Shown here piece after piece: positions 8,249-16,501 of a stretch of DNA of 32,868 nt. Within the stretch, counting starts at the first letter, position 1. Each line of letters opens with the position of its first letter. The notes beneath the pieces are model-generated. The model saw only the letters and a list, made by a program, of their open reading frames with translations, ran no database searches and was not told the origin of the DNA. The translations under genes were made by a program, and so were the position numbers. The stretch is from an uncultured bacterium (GTDB lineage: Bacteria; Bacillota_I; Bacilli_A; RFN20; CAG-826), in assembly GCA_949299195.1 (NCBI GenBank), contig CASFZN010000004.1:1-32868 (forward strand), given 5' to 3'.

Positions 8249-9544
8249 TTAATTTTTAAATTCTTCTTTTTCTTTAATTTCTTCGTTTTCGATTATTTCT
8301 TCGATATTTTCTTCATTGTTAATTTCATTAATTTCATTAACTCTATTAACTTCTTCTTTATTTTCTTTATTTCTTTTTTTCTTATTAAAATAAAGATCTT
8401 TTTCTTCTTCGTTAAAGTCAAAAATAAGAGCGATTCTTTTGGTGTAACTATTATTAATTAAATATTCACTATATGAAAATGAGACTAAAAAGAAGAAGGC
8501 ACTAGCTAAAGAAATTAATCCAATTTCAGACTTTAAATAGATTAATGTTATTCCTAATCCATAATTATTAAATCCAGTATATCTAGCTTCAATGTCTCCA
8601 AAATAAAGATTAACTTCACTAACTAAAGAAGCAAAATTACTATCACCTCTAAAGGTATAGAGTAATTCACTCTTATTTCCATCTTTATCTAAATCATCCT
8701 TATCTTCTTTAATTTCAATTAATCTATGAATAATCAAATCATCATTACTATCTTTAAAAGCATAGATGTCATATAGTTTCATATCTTTTAATTCATCATC
8801 TACTTTTTCTAATTCTATTAAAGAATATTGTAAGATTTGATTATCTAGACCAAATTTGTCTAGATAATCATTATCTTTATATTTTCTTTCCATACTATCA
8901 GTATAAATCGTGATATAACTCTTATTATTAAAGTAGATGGTTTCATTATTTATTCTATAGGTGAAAGAAAATATAAAGATAAGTAAAAAGAAGATACCTA
9001 TAACTAAAAATATTGAATCAATTACATTATTTAAAATGGTATTAACTCTTTTTTCTTTAATGATACATTCTTTAATTTTTTTATAATTTTCTTTATTGTT
9101 AATGTTATTTTCTTCACCTATTAATTCTTCATTATCAATATTGAATAATGAAGAATTATAATTATTATCGTTATCACTATCTCTAACATCTAGTTCATTA
9201 ATATTAATAGTTTCAATATTAATTTTCTTACAAATGATTTCATTACTATTATTACTACTTAAACTAGTAATACTACTAGTTTCAATCGATTCATTACTAT
9301 TTACTTCATTTTCAATTAATTCATCAATATTTGAATCATTCTTATTACTTCTTCTTTTCTTTTTATACACACACTTTTTAAAGTATGATTCTTTGATTAT
9401 TTCGTCTTCATGACCATTCTTAATATTTTTACTCTTATATTTAGAGTATAAAAAGAAAAGAAGACTAAAAATTAGTGCTAAAAGGATGATAACACATATT
9501 GAAACACTAAAAGCTATAATTCCTAATCTCTCTTGGCCGCTCAT
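8249..9544 (-). CDS. SipW-like (ER-type) signal peptidase I
   Basis: This 431-residue membrane serine protease should remove the signal anchors of the neighbouring secreted proteins. Three hydrophobic segments are visible (about 8-33, 171-195, 340-362). The catalytic region has Ser217 in YTDSMERKYKDND (equivalent to GSMEP-x-GD), His273 in LIIHRLIEI and Asp301 in TFRGDSN. That is the Ser/His/Asp arrangement of SipW and ER/archaeal signal peptidases, not the Ser/Lys dyad of ordinary bacterial ones. Two features are unusual: an Asn/Glu/Ser-rich region of about 135 residues between the first two membrane segments, and an acidic Asn/Glu-rich C-terminal tail. Known SipW proteins are about 190 residues. 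No strong Shine-Dalgarno precedes the ATG. It sits between substrates, as in tapA-sipW-tasA. Confidence 0.85.
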   Translation of the reverse strand: MSGQERLGIIAFSVSICVIILLALIFSLLFFLYSKYKSKNIKNGHEDEIIKESYFKKCVYKKKRRSNKNDSNIDELIENEVNSNESIETSSITSLSSNNSNEIICKKINIETININELDVRDSDNDNNYNSSLFNIDNEELIGEENNINNKENYKKIKECIIKEKRVNTILNNVIDSIFLVIGIFFLLIFIFSFTYRINNETIYFNNKSYITIYTDSMERKYKDNDYLDKFGLDNQILQYSLIELEKVDDELKDMKLYDIYAFKDSNDDLIIHRLIEIKEDKDDLDKDGNKSELLYTFRGDSNFASLVSEVNLYFGDIEARYTGFNNYGLGITLIYLKSEIGLISLASAFFFLVSFSYSEYLINNSYTKRIALIFDFNEEEKDLYFNKKKRNKENKEEVNRVNEINEINNEENIEEIIENEEIKEKEEFKN

Positions 9545-9619
9545 ATATTAATCACTTATTTATCTATTTATATATGCTTATAATTATTTAATTTAAATTC
9601 TACTTATTGCTTTATTTTC

Positions 9620-9657
9620 AAAATATTCACTAACCCATTTTTGGATTAGTGAATATT
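9620..9657. terminator. Hairpin between the TasA-like gene and the signal peptidase gene
   Basis: A stem of about 16 bp (AAATATTCACTAACCC with GGATTAGTGAATATTT) has one mismatch around a T-rich loop. It lies just after the 9680 stop. On the minus strand the tail is only ATTTTGAAAA, so partial termination is plausible: most transcripts would cover the abundant structural gene and a fraction would read through into the peptidase gene. Confidence 0.6.
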
Positions 9658-9679
9658 TTTTAAAGATTTAAATTAAAAT

Positions 9680-10369
9680 TTAAAAAGTTCTATGAACAAC
9701 GTATAATTTAAGACTTTCAACTGCTTGAGCCATATCGTTAACTTCGCTTGCAGAATCAACCACACCATCTTTATATTCAAAGAAAGCATTTAAATCTGAT
9801 GGATCATTAGTTGAAACATCGATATTTCTAGTTGTTGTGTCACTAATTGTGTCTTCTTTATAACAAGCTACATAACTAGTGCTATCTAATCCTACTACAC
9901 TCAAGCTACTTGCAGCTGTTGTGATATTTGCTGACCACACGTCAGATGAAAGATCTAAATCATCGGTAATAACATTTAAATAATTTAACAAAGTTTTTGG
10001 TATATAAAAATATGAGCCGAAATTAACGCTATCACTTGGATCTCCTGTTTTAGTAATTGTTGCAGTTGCTCCTAAATCAGAAACCGTAGTTTTTCCATCG
10101 GCTGATAAAAATCTAATACCCTTGCCTCTATCGCTTGAAGGGTTAACTTGATCAAGTTCCAATTTAAATTCTTTAGTAGATGCAACAGCATTATCGATTA
10201 ATTCAACTGATGCATTCAATGTTTGAACTTCAGTTACATCGATTTTACCGGTAGCGTTAGCACTAGCTTGAACATCACTGAAATACCACGCACTGAAACC
10301 ACTTCCTGTAACTGTAATAGCGGTTAATAATCCTGCTGCTAAAGCGAAAATTTTTCTATTTAACATCAT
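9680..10369 (-). CDS. TasA/CalY-like secreted protein (SipW substrate)
   Basis: This 229-residue protein starts MMLNRKIFALAAGLL, continues through a hydrophobic helix and then GSGFSAWYFSDVQASANATG, closely resembling the signal peptide and mature start of TasA/CalY camelysin proteins (TYAYFTDKATATGNT type). The mature part is a Ser/Thr/Val/Asp-rich beta-type sequence with one long extracellular domain. An AGGGAGG Shine-Dalgarno at 10374-10380 precedes two adjacent ATGs; either (10369 or 10366) could be used. It is first in the locus, has its own promoter with a G11 tract and is followed by a hairpin, the expected layout for the most abundant component. In the known family such proteins polymerise into biofilm fibres; fibre formation here is inferred, not seen. 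Confidence 0.75.
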   Translation of the reverse strand: MMLNRKIFALAAGLLTAITVTGSGFSAWYFSDVQASANATGKIDVTEVQTLNASVELIDNAVASTKEFKLELDQVNPSSDRGKGIRFLSADGKTTVSDLGATATITKTGDPSDSVNFGSYFYIPKTLLNYLNVITDDLDLSSDVWSANITTAASSLSVVGLDSTSYVACYKEDTISDTTTRNIDVSTNDPSDLNAFFEYKDGVVDSASEVNDMAQAVESLKLYVVHRTF

Positions 10370-10427
10370 TTTTCCTCCCTAAACCACAAAAAAAGTAAAA
10401 AAACCTTTGCTTTTGTAATTTTGAGGT

Positions 10428-10457
10428 ATTATAACCCCCCCCCCCATTACTTTTCAA
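10428..10457 (-). promoter_or_regulatory. Promoter with G11 tract in the spacer (P3)
   Basis: The consensus -10 TATAAT (10428-10433) and -35 TTGAAA (10452-10457) are 18 bp apart. The spacer is AGTAAT, eleven G (10435-10445) and one T. Loss of one G would give the optimal 17 bp. It drives the TasA-like gene. Apart from the G tract it does not resemble P1 and P2, so the tract position has been conserved or has evolved independently. Confidence 0.75.
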
Positions 10458-10677
10458 TGTTTAGTTTTGTTTTGTTAGTGTTTCAATTTTGTAGGTAAAA
10501 AAATAAGGACCTTCTATAATTATTTTTAGACAAAAATCAAACGAGGTTCTTATGGGTTTAGGTATAACAAATTTCGAAACTATTTTAACCGCAAAATTTA
10601 ACAATTTAAAATAGTTTTATTTTATCGATAAAATCTTAATAATAGTAGACTTCAAACATTGATAAAATTAATAGAAT
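10458..10677. other. Intergenic stretch without a clear gene
   Basis: The only coding signal is a 20-codon plus-strand reading (ATG 10552, stop TAG 10612-10614; MGLGITNFETILTAKFNNLK) with GAGG just upstream. It is too short to judge and could be the start of a lost transposase gene. Nothing else is recognisable. Confidence 0.3.
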
Positions 10678-10823
10678 AATAGGTAATAAAAAGGAAGAAC
10701 TATATTTATATAAGAATTATATGAGTTTATAGGGTGCGCATATTTTTTAAGAGTCAAAGAGATCAATATGTGTATGATAATTAAATAATTCTTATTTGTT
10801 GTTCCTCCTTTTTATTACTTATT
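10678..10823 (+). ncRNA. Possible rod-shaped structured RNA (146 nt)
   Basis: Four matching segments nest into one long hairpin: 10678-10700 with 10801-10823 (22 of 23 positions pair), 10710-10720 with 10785-10795 (11 of 11), and 10734-10744 with 10765-10775 (11 of 11, three being G-U), ending in a 20-nt loop. Asymmetric internal loops separate the helices. Four pairs are G-U when read as plus-strand RNA but only one when read as minus, which favours the plus strand. A rod with internal bubbles is the architecture of 6S RNA, but I cannot match a 6S consensus, and a MITE-like element is an alternative. I see no target duplication. Confidence 0.4.
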
Positions 10824-10869
10824 AAATATATATAAAAATAAAAACTTTAATATCTTTAATAAGTTAATA

Positions 10870-10892
10870 GTTATAAACAAGGTGTTTATAAC
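10870..10892. terminator. Hairpin downstream of the ATPase pseudogene
   Basis: GTTATAAACA pairs perfectly with TGTTTATAAC around an AGG loop. The tails are not T-rich on either strand, so termination is uncertain. Confidence 0.35.
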
Positions 10893-10914
10893 TTAAAAGT
10901 TTATAAATAAACCC

Positions 10915-12260
10915 CTATTTAAGAGCAAAAAACATGTAATAAGGAATGTTTATTAATTTATTAACAACTTTTAAATTAAATGATGAAACTATGTATTTTT
11001 CTCCTATCTTTTTAGTAAATTTCTTTCTAAATTCTTCTAATGAAGTTTTATTTGAAATATTACGGGACTTCACTTCAAGAGGAATAGTTTTACCTTTTTT
11101 AAAGATGATGAAATCAATCTCATAACTTTTCTTTCAACCTTCCTTTATTTCACCCCACGAATAATAATATGGTTCAAATCCATTACTAACTAAAGTTTGG
11201 CAAGCACCATTTTCAAATAGCATCACTAAATTAGTATGAAGATTATCTAAAACAAGTCTTTGATAAATATCTAATGAATCACTTTCGCTATTAGCGTAAA
11301 TTATCGAAGTAAAAAGTTCAACATCATTATAATAAATCTTAAATGAGGAAATATCTTTCTTTAAAGCAAAGCCTCTAGTAGGATCATTTGCTTTATATAC
11401 GGCAATAATCATCTTTGATTCAATTAATTTTTCCATAGTATTAGTAAAAAGAATTGAATCTGCTCTTTCGTTAGTTGAAAAAACAATAAATCTAGTTGAA
11501 TGTTTAGTTAACATTGAAGGAATTTGTTTCCATACTAAATAACAGATAGTTCCAAACTTATTATCGATCTTTCTTAAATCTTCTTCATAAAGTTTAAGAA
11601 TCATTCTCTTTTCTTTATCTACAGCGACAAAATCATGAGTTTTTATATAAGTATCAACTACTTTTGGCATTCCTCCAACAGCTAAATAGGTTCGATAGTC
11701 TTGTAGTAATTCTTGGTGGATCTTTGAATCAAATCTTTCTTTATTTAGAAAATGTTCCTTTATTACATCAGCTTGAAATTCGTTTTTTATAGCCCATAAA
11801 AAACTCTTCATAATCCATTGGGTTCATCCTTATAGCTTCTTCTTCAGAAGGAATAAGGATATCTTTAACATTTTCTTTAATTGATATTAAAGATCCACTT
11901 TTCAATATAAAAATATCTTTTATCGTTAACTAAACTTTTAATTGCTTGTCTAGCTTTAGGACAAAATTGAACTTCATCAAAAATAATCAAACTTCCTTTT
12001 GGTAGTGGACTAATTCCTAAAGCTAAAAATAAACGTTCAAAAAATTTATCAATATTACTCAAATCATCAAATGTTTTTACTACATATTCTAAGACAATAG
12101 AAAAATAGATAGTTTTATAACTAGGAAATTCGTTTTTACCAAATTCTTCAGCAACTGTAGTTTTTCCTATTCTACGAGCACCTTCAATTAAAAGCGCAGA
12201 ATTTCCGTTTGATTGATTTTTCCATTTTAATAAATCATTATAAATCTTTCTTTTGAACAT
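10915..12260 (-). pseudogene. AAA+ ATPase of the DUF4143 type, broken
   Basis: The N-terminus has a Walker A (GARRIGKTT) and a Walker B with the usual DEVQ (SLIIFDEVQFCPKAR). The later part has the family segments QELLQDYRTYLAVGGMPKVV and, at the end, YEIDFIIFKKG / IPLEVKS. The reading is interrupted by a frameshift near 11897-11902, a second in an A6 run at 11798-11803 (one base extra), and an in-frame TGA at 11134-11136. After the TGA another 72 codons of good family sequence follow before TAG at 10915. Intact members are about 400-430 residues, chromosomal and of unclear function. The ATG at 12260 starts without a strong ribosome site. Both shifts are at homopolymers, so sequencing error cannot be excluded, but the TGA is a third independent lesion. 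Confidence 0.8.
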
Positions 12261-12463
12261 AATATATTTATCACCAAAATATTAGCGTTATTATCGCAAT
12301 TTGCAAAATGTATTTAGAAAAAGTTAGGTTTTGGTTTTAAGGAAATTTGCAAAAATCTTGGCATTAATGTAAAAATTTTTAATTTTAATATGTAAGTTTT
12401 ACATTTCTTATATTCCAAAAATAATTAATATAAAATTTAGTAAATTATTAATACAAATATAAA
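12261..12463. other. Intergenic stretch, AT-rich
   Basis: Between the ATPase pseudogene start and the clpB terminator I see no reading frame or repeat worth reporting. It should contain the old promoter of the pseudogene. Confidence 0.3.
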
Positions 12464-12508
12464 AAATAGGAATATCTAAAGAATTAAAGCTTTATGATAT
12501 TCCTATTT
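12464..12508 (-). terminator. clpB terminator
   Basis: A perfect 13-bp stem (AAATAGGAATATC with GATATTCCTATTT) has a 19-nt loop. On the minus strand it is followed by a T-rich tail. It lies 27 bp past the clpB stop. Confidence 0.75.
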
Positions 12509-12534
12509 AATTAATTAAATAATAAAGAAAGGTA

Positions 12535-14661
12535 TTAAACTTTTATAACTTCTACCTCTTCTTTATCCTTATTAAATTTAACTTTATAAGGAGTGTTAAC
12601 CTTTATAGATTCATTAATAATATTTTTTGCTAAAACAGTCTCAATATTATGTTGAATGAATCTTTTTATTGGTCTAGCACCAAATTCTAAGGAATAAGAA
12701 TTATCAAGGATGTAATCTATTAAAGATTCATCATCAAAAGAAATATCATAATATTCTTCTTTTAACTTATTCTTAGTTTCATTTAACATCTTTTTTACAA
12801 TCTCTTTTTGAACATCTTTTGTTAATGGGTTAAAGGTTACAATTTCATCAATTCTATTTAAGAATTCTGGTTTAAAGTGAGAATTAAGTAGATATCTTAA
12901 TCCATCTTTATTACCTTTCAAAATCTCTTCACTTCCAATATTAGAAGTCATGATAATAACGGTATTTTTAAAGTCACATAATCTTCCTTGAGCATCAGTT
13001 AATCGACCTTCATCCATAATCGAAAGAAGTAAATTTAATACATCAAGGGAAGCTTTTTCAATTTCATCAAAAAGAATTATTGAATAAGGATTATGTCTAA
13101 CTGGTTCAGTTAATTGACCACCTTCTTCATATCCAATATATCCAGGAGCAGCACCAATAAGTCGAGAAACGCTATATTTTTCTTGATATTCCGCCATATC
13201 GAGTCTAATGATATGAGACGAAGAATCAAATAAAGAATCCGCTAAAGCTCTAGCAACTTCAGTTTTACCAACTCCAGTTGGTCCCATAAAAAGGAAGGAT
13301 CCAATAGGACGATTAGAATCTTTAATACCTGCTCTTTGTCTTAAAATTGCATTAGAAACAAGTGAAATTGCTTCATCTTGACCAATAACTCTCTTTTTAA
13401 GTTCGTTTTCTAAATTTAAAACTCTTTCTTTTTCGCCCTTAGTGATTCTAGAAACAGGAATATTAGTCATTTTGGCAACTATTTCAGCAATTTTATATTC
13501 ATCAATATTCTCACTTAAAATATGGTGATTCTTGGTATTTTCTTCAATTTCTTCAAGTCTTTTATTTAAAGCAGGGATTTTATTATAGTTAATTTCACTA
13601 GCTTTTTTAAAATCGCCATTATTATAAGCGTTAGAAAGTTCAAAGTTTAATGAATCAAGTTTATTTTTAATTTCTTTAGCTTCATTAAGTTCTTCTTTTT
13701 CTTTTTTCCATTCGTTAGTTAAGTTTTCTTTTTCTTCTTTAAGTGAAGTTAATTCTTTAAGTAAGTTTTCAAGTCTAACTTTAGATTGAAGATCTTTTTC
13801 TTGTTCTAAAGCGAGTCGCTCCATTTCAAGTTGATTAATCTTTCTTTCGATTTCATCTAATTCACTTGGTTTAGATTCAATTTCGACCTTTGTTTCAGCA
13901 CAAGCTTCATCAACCAAATCAATTGCTTTATCAGGTAAAAATCTATTTGGGATATATCTAACACTATAATTAACAGCAGCAATTAAAGCATTATCCATAA
14001 TTTTTACCCCATGATGAGCCTCAAATTTTGCTTTTAATCCTCTTAATATAGAAAGGGTATCTTCTTTAGTAGGTTCATTAACCACGATTGGTTGGAATCT
14101 TCTTTCTAAGGCTCTATCTTTTTCAATATATTCTTGATATTCCTTTAAAGTAGTAGCCCCAATACAGTCAATATCTCCTCTTGCTAACATTGGTTTTAAC
14201 ATATTAGAGGCATCTAAAGCTCCACTAGTTCTTCCAGCGCCTACAATTAAATGAATTTCATCAATAAAAAGAATGATTTTATGATTAGATTCTTTAATTT
14301 TATTTAATACAGCTTTAAGTCTTTCTTCGAATTCACCTTGATATTTAGCTCCAGCTACTAAAGCTCCCATATCAAGTTCAAAGATTTCTTTATCCTTTAA
14401 AGATAAAGGAACATCGTTATTAACAATTCTTTGAGCTAAACCTTCTAAGATTGCAGTTTTACCAACACCCGGTTCACCTAATAAAATGACGTTATTTTTA
14501 GTTTTTCTTGCTAAAACAGTGATGATATTTCTAATTTCATTATCTCTTCCAATTACCGGATCTAATTTATTATTTTTAACTTCATCTGTAATATTACGAC
14601 CATATTTTTTTAAAACATCGTCTTCACTATTATTGTTATAAGTATTGTAGTTATTATTCAT
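12535..14661 (-). CDS. clpB: ClpB disaggregase lacking the N-terminal domain
   Basis: This ATP-driven hexameric chaperone pulls apart protein aggregates with DnaK/GrpE. Two AAA+ modules are visible: Walker A GEPGVGKT (62-69) with ILFIDE (130-135), and Walker A GPTGVGKT (460-467) with ILFDE and the arginine-finger region LNRIDEI. Between them is a Glu/Lys-rich coiled-coil middle domain (about 260-385). At 708 residues it is about 150 shorter than ordinary ClpB (about 860) because the Clp-N repeat domain is missing: the ring domain starts within the first 40 residues after an Asn/Tyr-rich leader. The same short form occurs in mycoplasmas. The ATG at 14659-14661 has a strong AAGGAGGT site. A CIRCE operator overlaps the promoter, so HrcA heat-shock control is expected. 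Single-gene unit with its own terminator. Confidence 0.95.
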   Translation of the reverse strand: MNNNYNTYNNNSEDDVLKKYGRNITDEVKNNKLDPVIGRDNEIRNIITVLARKTKNNVILLGEPGVGKTAILEGLAQRIVNNDVPLSLKDKEIFELDMGALVAGAKYQGEFEERLKAVLNKIKESNHKIILFIDEIHLIVGAGRTSGALDASNMLKPMLARGDIDCIGATTLKEYQEYIEKDRALERRFQPIVVNEPTKEDTLSILRGLKAKFEAHHGVKIMDNALIAAVNYSVRYIPNRFLPDKAIDLVDEACAETKVEIESKPSELDEIERKINQLEMERLALEQEKDLQSKVRLENLLKELTSLKEEKENLTNEWKKEKEELNEAKEIKNKLDSLNFELSNAYNNGDFKKASEINYNKIPALNKRLEEIEENTKNHHILSENIDEYKIAEIVAKMTNIPVSRITKGEKERVLNLENELKKRVIGQDEAISLVSNAILRQRAGIKDSNRPIGSFLFMGPTGVGKTEVARALADSLFDSSSHIIRLDMAEYQEKYSVSRLIGAAPGYIGYEEGGQLTEPVRHNPYSIILFDEIEKASLDVLNLLLSIMDEGRLTDAQGRLCDFKNTVIIMTSNIGSEEILKGNKDGLRYLLNSHFKPEFLNRIDEIVTFNPLTKDVQKEIVKKMLNETKNKLKEEYYDISFDDESLIDYILDNSYSLEFGARPIKRFIQHNIETVLAKNIINESIKVNTPYKVKFNKDKEEVEVIKV

Positions 14662-14718
14662 ATTTTGTTTACCTCCTTAAATAAACATTAAATAAAATAT
14701 ATATGTATCCATAGAATC

Positions 14719-14744
14719 GTTTTAATTAAGAGCTTAATTAAAAC
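14719..14744 (-). promoter_or_regulatory. Hairpin in the clpB leader
   Basis: A perfect 11-bp AT-rich stem (GTTTTAATTAA with TTAATTAAAAC) around a 4-nt loop lies in the 5' untranslated region, between the -10 box and the ribosome site. It has no T tail. It may stabilise the messenger or add temperature-sensitive control (inference). Confidence 0.5.
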
Positions 14745-14751
14745 TATATAT

Positions 14752-14779
14752 ATTCTAGAAAAAAATTAGCACTTGTCAA
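14752..14779 (-). promoter_or_regulatory. clpB promoter
   Basis: A consensus -35 TTGACA (14774-14779) and a -10 TAGAAT (14752-14757) are 16 bp apart on the minus strand. The -35 box lies inside the CIRCE element, so HrcA binding would block polymerase directly. Confidence 0.8.
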
Positions 14780-14792
14780 GTGAGAGTGCTAA
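14766..14792. promoter_or_regulatory. CIRCE operator (HrcA binding site)
   Basis: TTAGCACTT-N9-GAGTGCTAA is the CIRCE element of Gram-positive heat-shock operons with one change from the canonical TTAGCACTC half. It overlaps the clpB promoter. CIRCE is classically on groESL and dnaK; control of clpB by it fits lineages with a reduced regulator set. Confidence 0.9.
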
Positions 14793-15322
14793 AAATGTTA
14801 AAAATATTTGATTGTATCGTGTTTTTATATTTATAAATTTAATAATAAAATATAAATTCAATAAATATATTTAGTAGCTCCCCTGTTTCCTTTTCTTTTA
14901 ATAAAAGATTTATCAATTAAGGAATTTTATAACGCTAATAATTGTGTCTATTTTAATATGGAATTCTTCTTTTAATATTCCTATGGTATAAGAGATTTTT
15001 TAGCCATTACTCCTAAAAAGTGTTGACTCTAAAAGTTCTTTTGTTGACATTAATATCACATACTCTATCAATAATTAAATTTGAATAGCTTCTTTAAAGG
15101 CTTTATAAGAAATTCTTTTTCTTTTAATTTTAAAGCACCTTCAATAATTTTTGATATACATTCTTGTTCAAAAATTTTCAAAAGATAGCAACACTAAATA
15201 ATAATTGATTTTTGAAATAAATTTATTTCACATTAAGTTTTTATGTTCTAATTTGATTTTATCAAAAACTCTCATGGTTCTTTTTAAATAGCAAGGCCTT
15301 AAAAAGATAAAATAAAAAATAA
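14793..15322. other. Decayed non-coding stretch
   Basis: There is no intact gene in about 530 bp. On the minus strand around 15075-15185 an open stretch reads like protein (FEQECISKIIEGALKLKEKE, then FLIKPLKKLF) before a stop, and short plausible segments appear in other frames on either side. This looks like an old gene worn down by stops and shifts; I cannot name the family. Confidence 0.3.
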
Positions 15323-15358
15323 AAAAGACTATTCGTATTAAATTTGGATAGCCTTTTT
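15323..15358 (-). terminator. degV terminator
   Basis: On the minus strand AAAAGGCTATCC pairs with GAATAGTCTTTT (one G-U and one mismatch), followed by a long T-rich tail. It lies 27 bp after the degV stop. Confidence 0.7.
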
Positions 15359-15384
15359 TTAAATTTAAAATTTAATTAATTAAA

Positions 15385-16296
15385 TTAGAAACAGCAGATT
15401 ATTCCACCTTCAAGAGAATAAAAAGCGGTTAATCCTCTATGAGGAACAAGTTTAATTTCTTTGAATTTATATAAACTTTCAATTAATTTTTTAAGTTCTT
15501 CTGCGGTTTCTTTACATTCAGTATAAGAAATAATACAGATTTTATTGATAGTGTCTTCACACATTTTGCCAATATTAAATGCGAGTCTTTTCAATGCTCC
15601 ATTAATGGTTCTAATCTTTTCTTTAACCTTAATTTCTCCATCTTCTCCATAACAAAGTGGTTTGATATTAGCAAGCATTGCAATAAAAGCAACTACCTTA
15701 TTCATTCTTCCATTTTTAACTAAATTATCAAATTTATTTAAAACGAATAATAGATTCATTGAATCACGATATTTAATTAATTCAGTTTCTAACTCTTGAT
15801 AGGTAATATTGTGATTTTCATCAATTAATTCCAAGGCTTTAATCAAGATAAGTTCTAAAGTTCCACAGACTAATTTAGAATCTAAAACTAGGATTTTTGC
15901 ATCCTTTTCTTCAATATTATGTTCTTCTAAATAGGTGTTTTTAGCAACAACCGCATTTTTATAAGAACCACTAAGTTTTGAAGAAATGGTAACAACCACT
16001 ACTATTTCTCCTTCGCCCATTGGTTTTAAAAAACTATCAACACTAGGACAAGATGATTTAGGATTATCACTTCCTTTATATTCATTTAAATCATTTATCA
16101 TCCCTTTAACATCAAGTGATTCATCATCAACATATTCCTTATCTTTAATAATTACTTTTAAAGGAGCGATGCTTAAAGAAGTATTATTTAAGATAAATTC
16201 ATTATCTTTATAATTTTCTTTAATGTAGGATTCATTTAAATTTGAAGATGAATCTAAAATAAATTTGTATTTAATTTTTTCTAATATTTTTTTCAT
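15385..16296 (-). CDS. DegV family fatty-acid-binding protein
   Basis: This 303-residue protein belongs to the DegV/FakB family, cytosolic proteins that bind a fatty acid and, as FakB, present it to the kinase FakA for phosphorylation and lipid synthesis. Family features seen: the N-terminal FILDSSSNL (D-S-S/T-x-L), KSSCPSVDSFL (the TSQPS-like motif), ISSKLSGSYKNA (S-x-x-LSGTY-x-NA), the central GRMNKVVAFIAMLANIKPL and the terminal HRGLTAFYSLEGGIICCF (G-x-G region). The length is normal for the family. The gene stands alone, divergent from uridine kinase, with its own terminator; a GGAG site lies somewhat far (about 15 bp) from the ATG. No fakA is visible in this window, so whether it acts as FakB is not shown. 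Confidence 0.85.
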   Translation of the reverse strand: MKKILEKIKYKFILDSSSNLNESYIKENYKDNEFILNNTSLSIAPLKVIIKDKEYVDDESLDVKGMINDLNEYKGSDNPKSSCPSVDSFLKPMGEGEIVVVVTISSKLSGSYKNAVVAKNTYLEEHNIEEKDAKILVLDSKLVCGTLELILIKALELIDENHNITYQELETELIKYRDSMNLLFVLNKFDNLVKNGRMNKVVAFIAMLANIKPLCYGEDGEIKVKEKIRTINGALKRLAFNIGKMCEDTINKICIISYTECKETAEELKKLIESLYKFKEIKLVPHRGLTAFYSLEGGIICCF

Positions 16297-16501
16297 ATAA
16301 ACTATTCATTTTCTCCATTAACTACTTTTTATACTTTTTAAGTTCTAAGTTAGATACTTATAAAGTCTCAATATTATAGTATAAAAGGATAAATATTAAT
16401 ATTATTTTAATTTTTATTCTTCTATAATTCATTATTAGGTACAAAATAAATTACTTATTAATATATAAATTAATATTTATTTTTTAAGAGGGTAAAAAGA
16501 T

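Noticed and set aside
11134-11136. TGA read as tryptophan throughout this genome
   Set aside because: The intact genes use TGG for Trp and read full length with TGA as stop; the single in-frame TGA lies in a gene already broken by two frameshifts. Kept only as a minor finding about stop usage.
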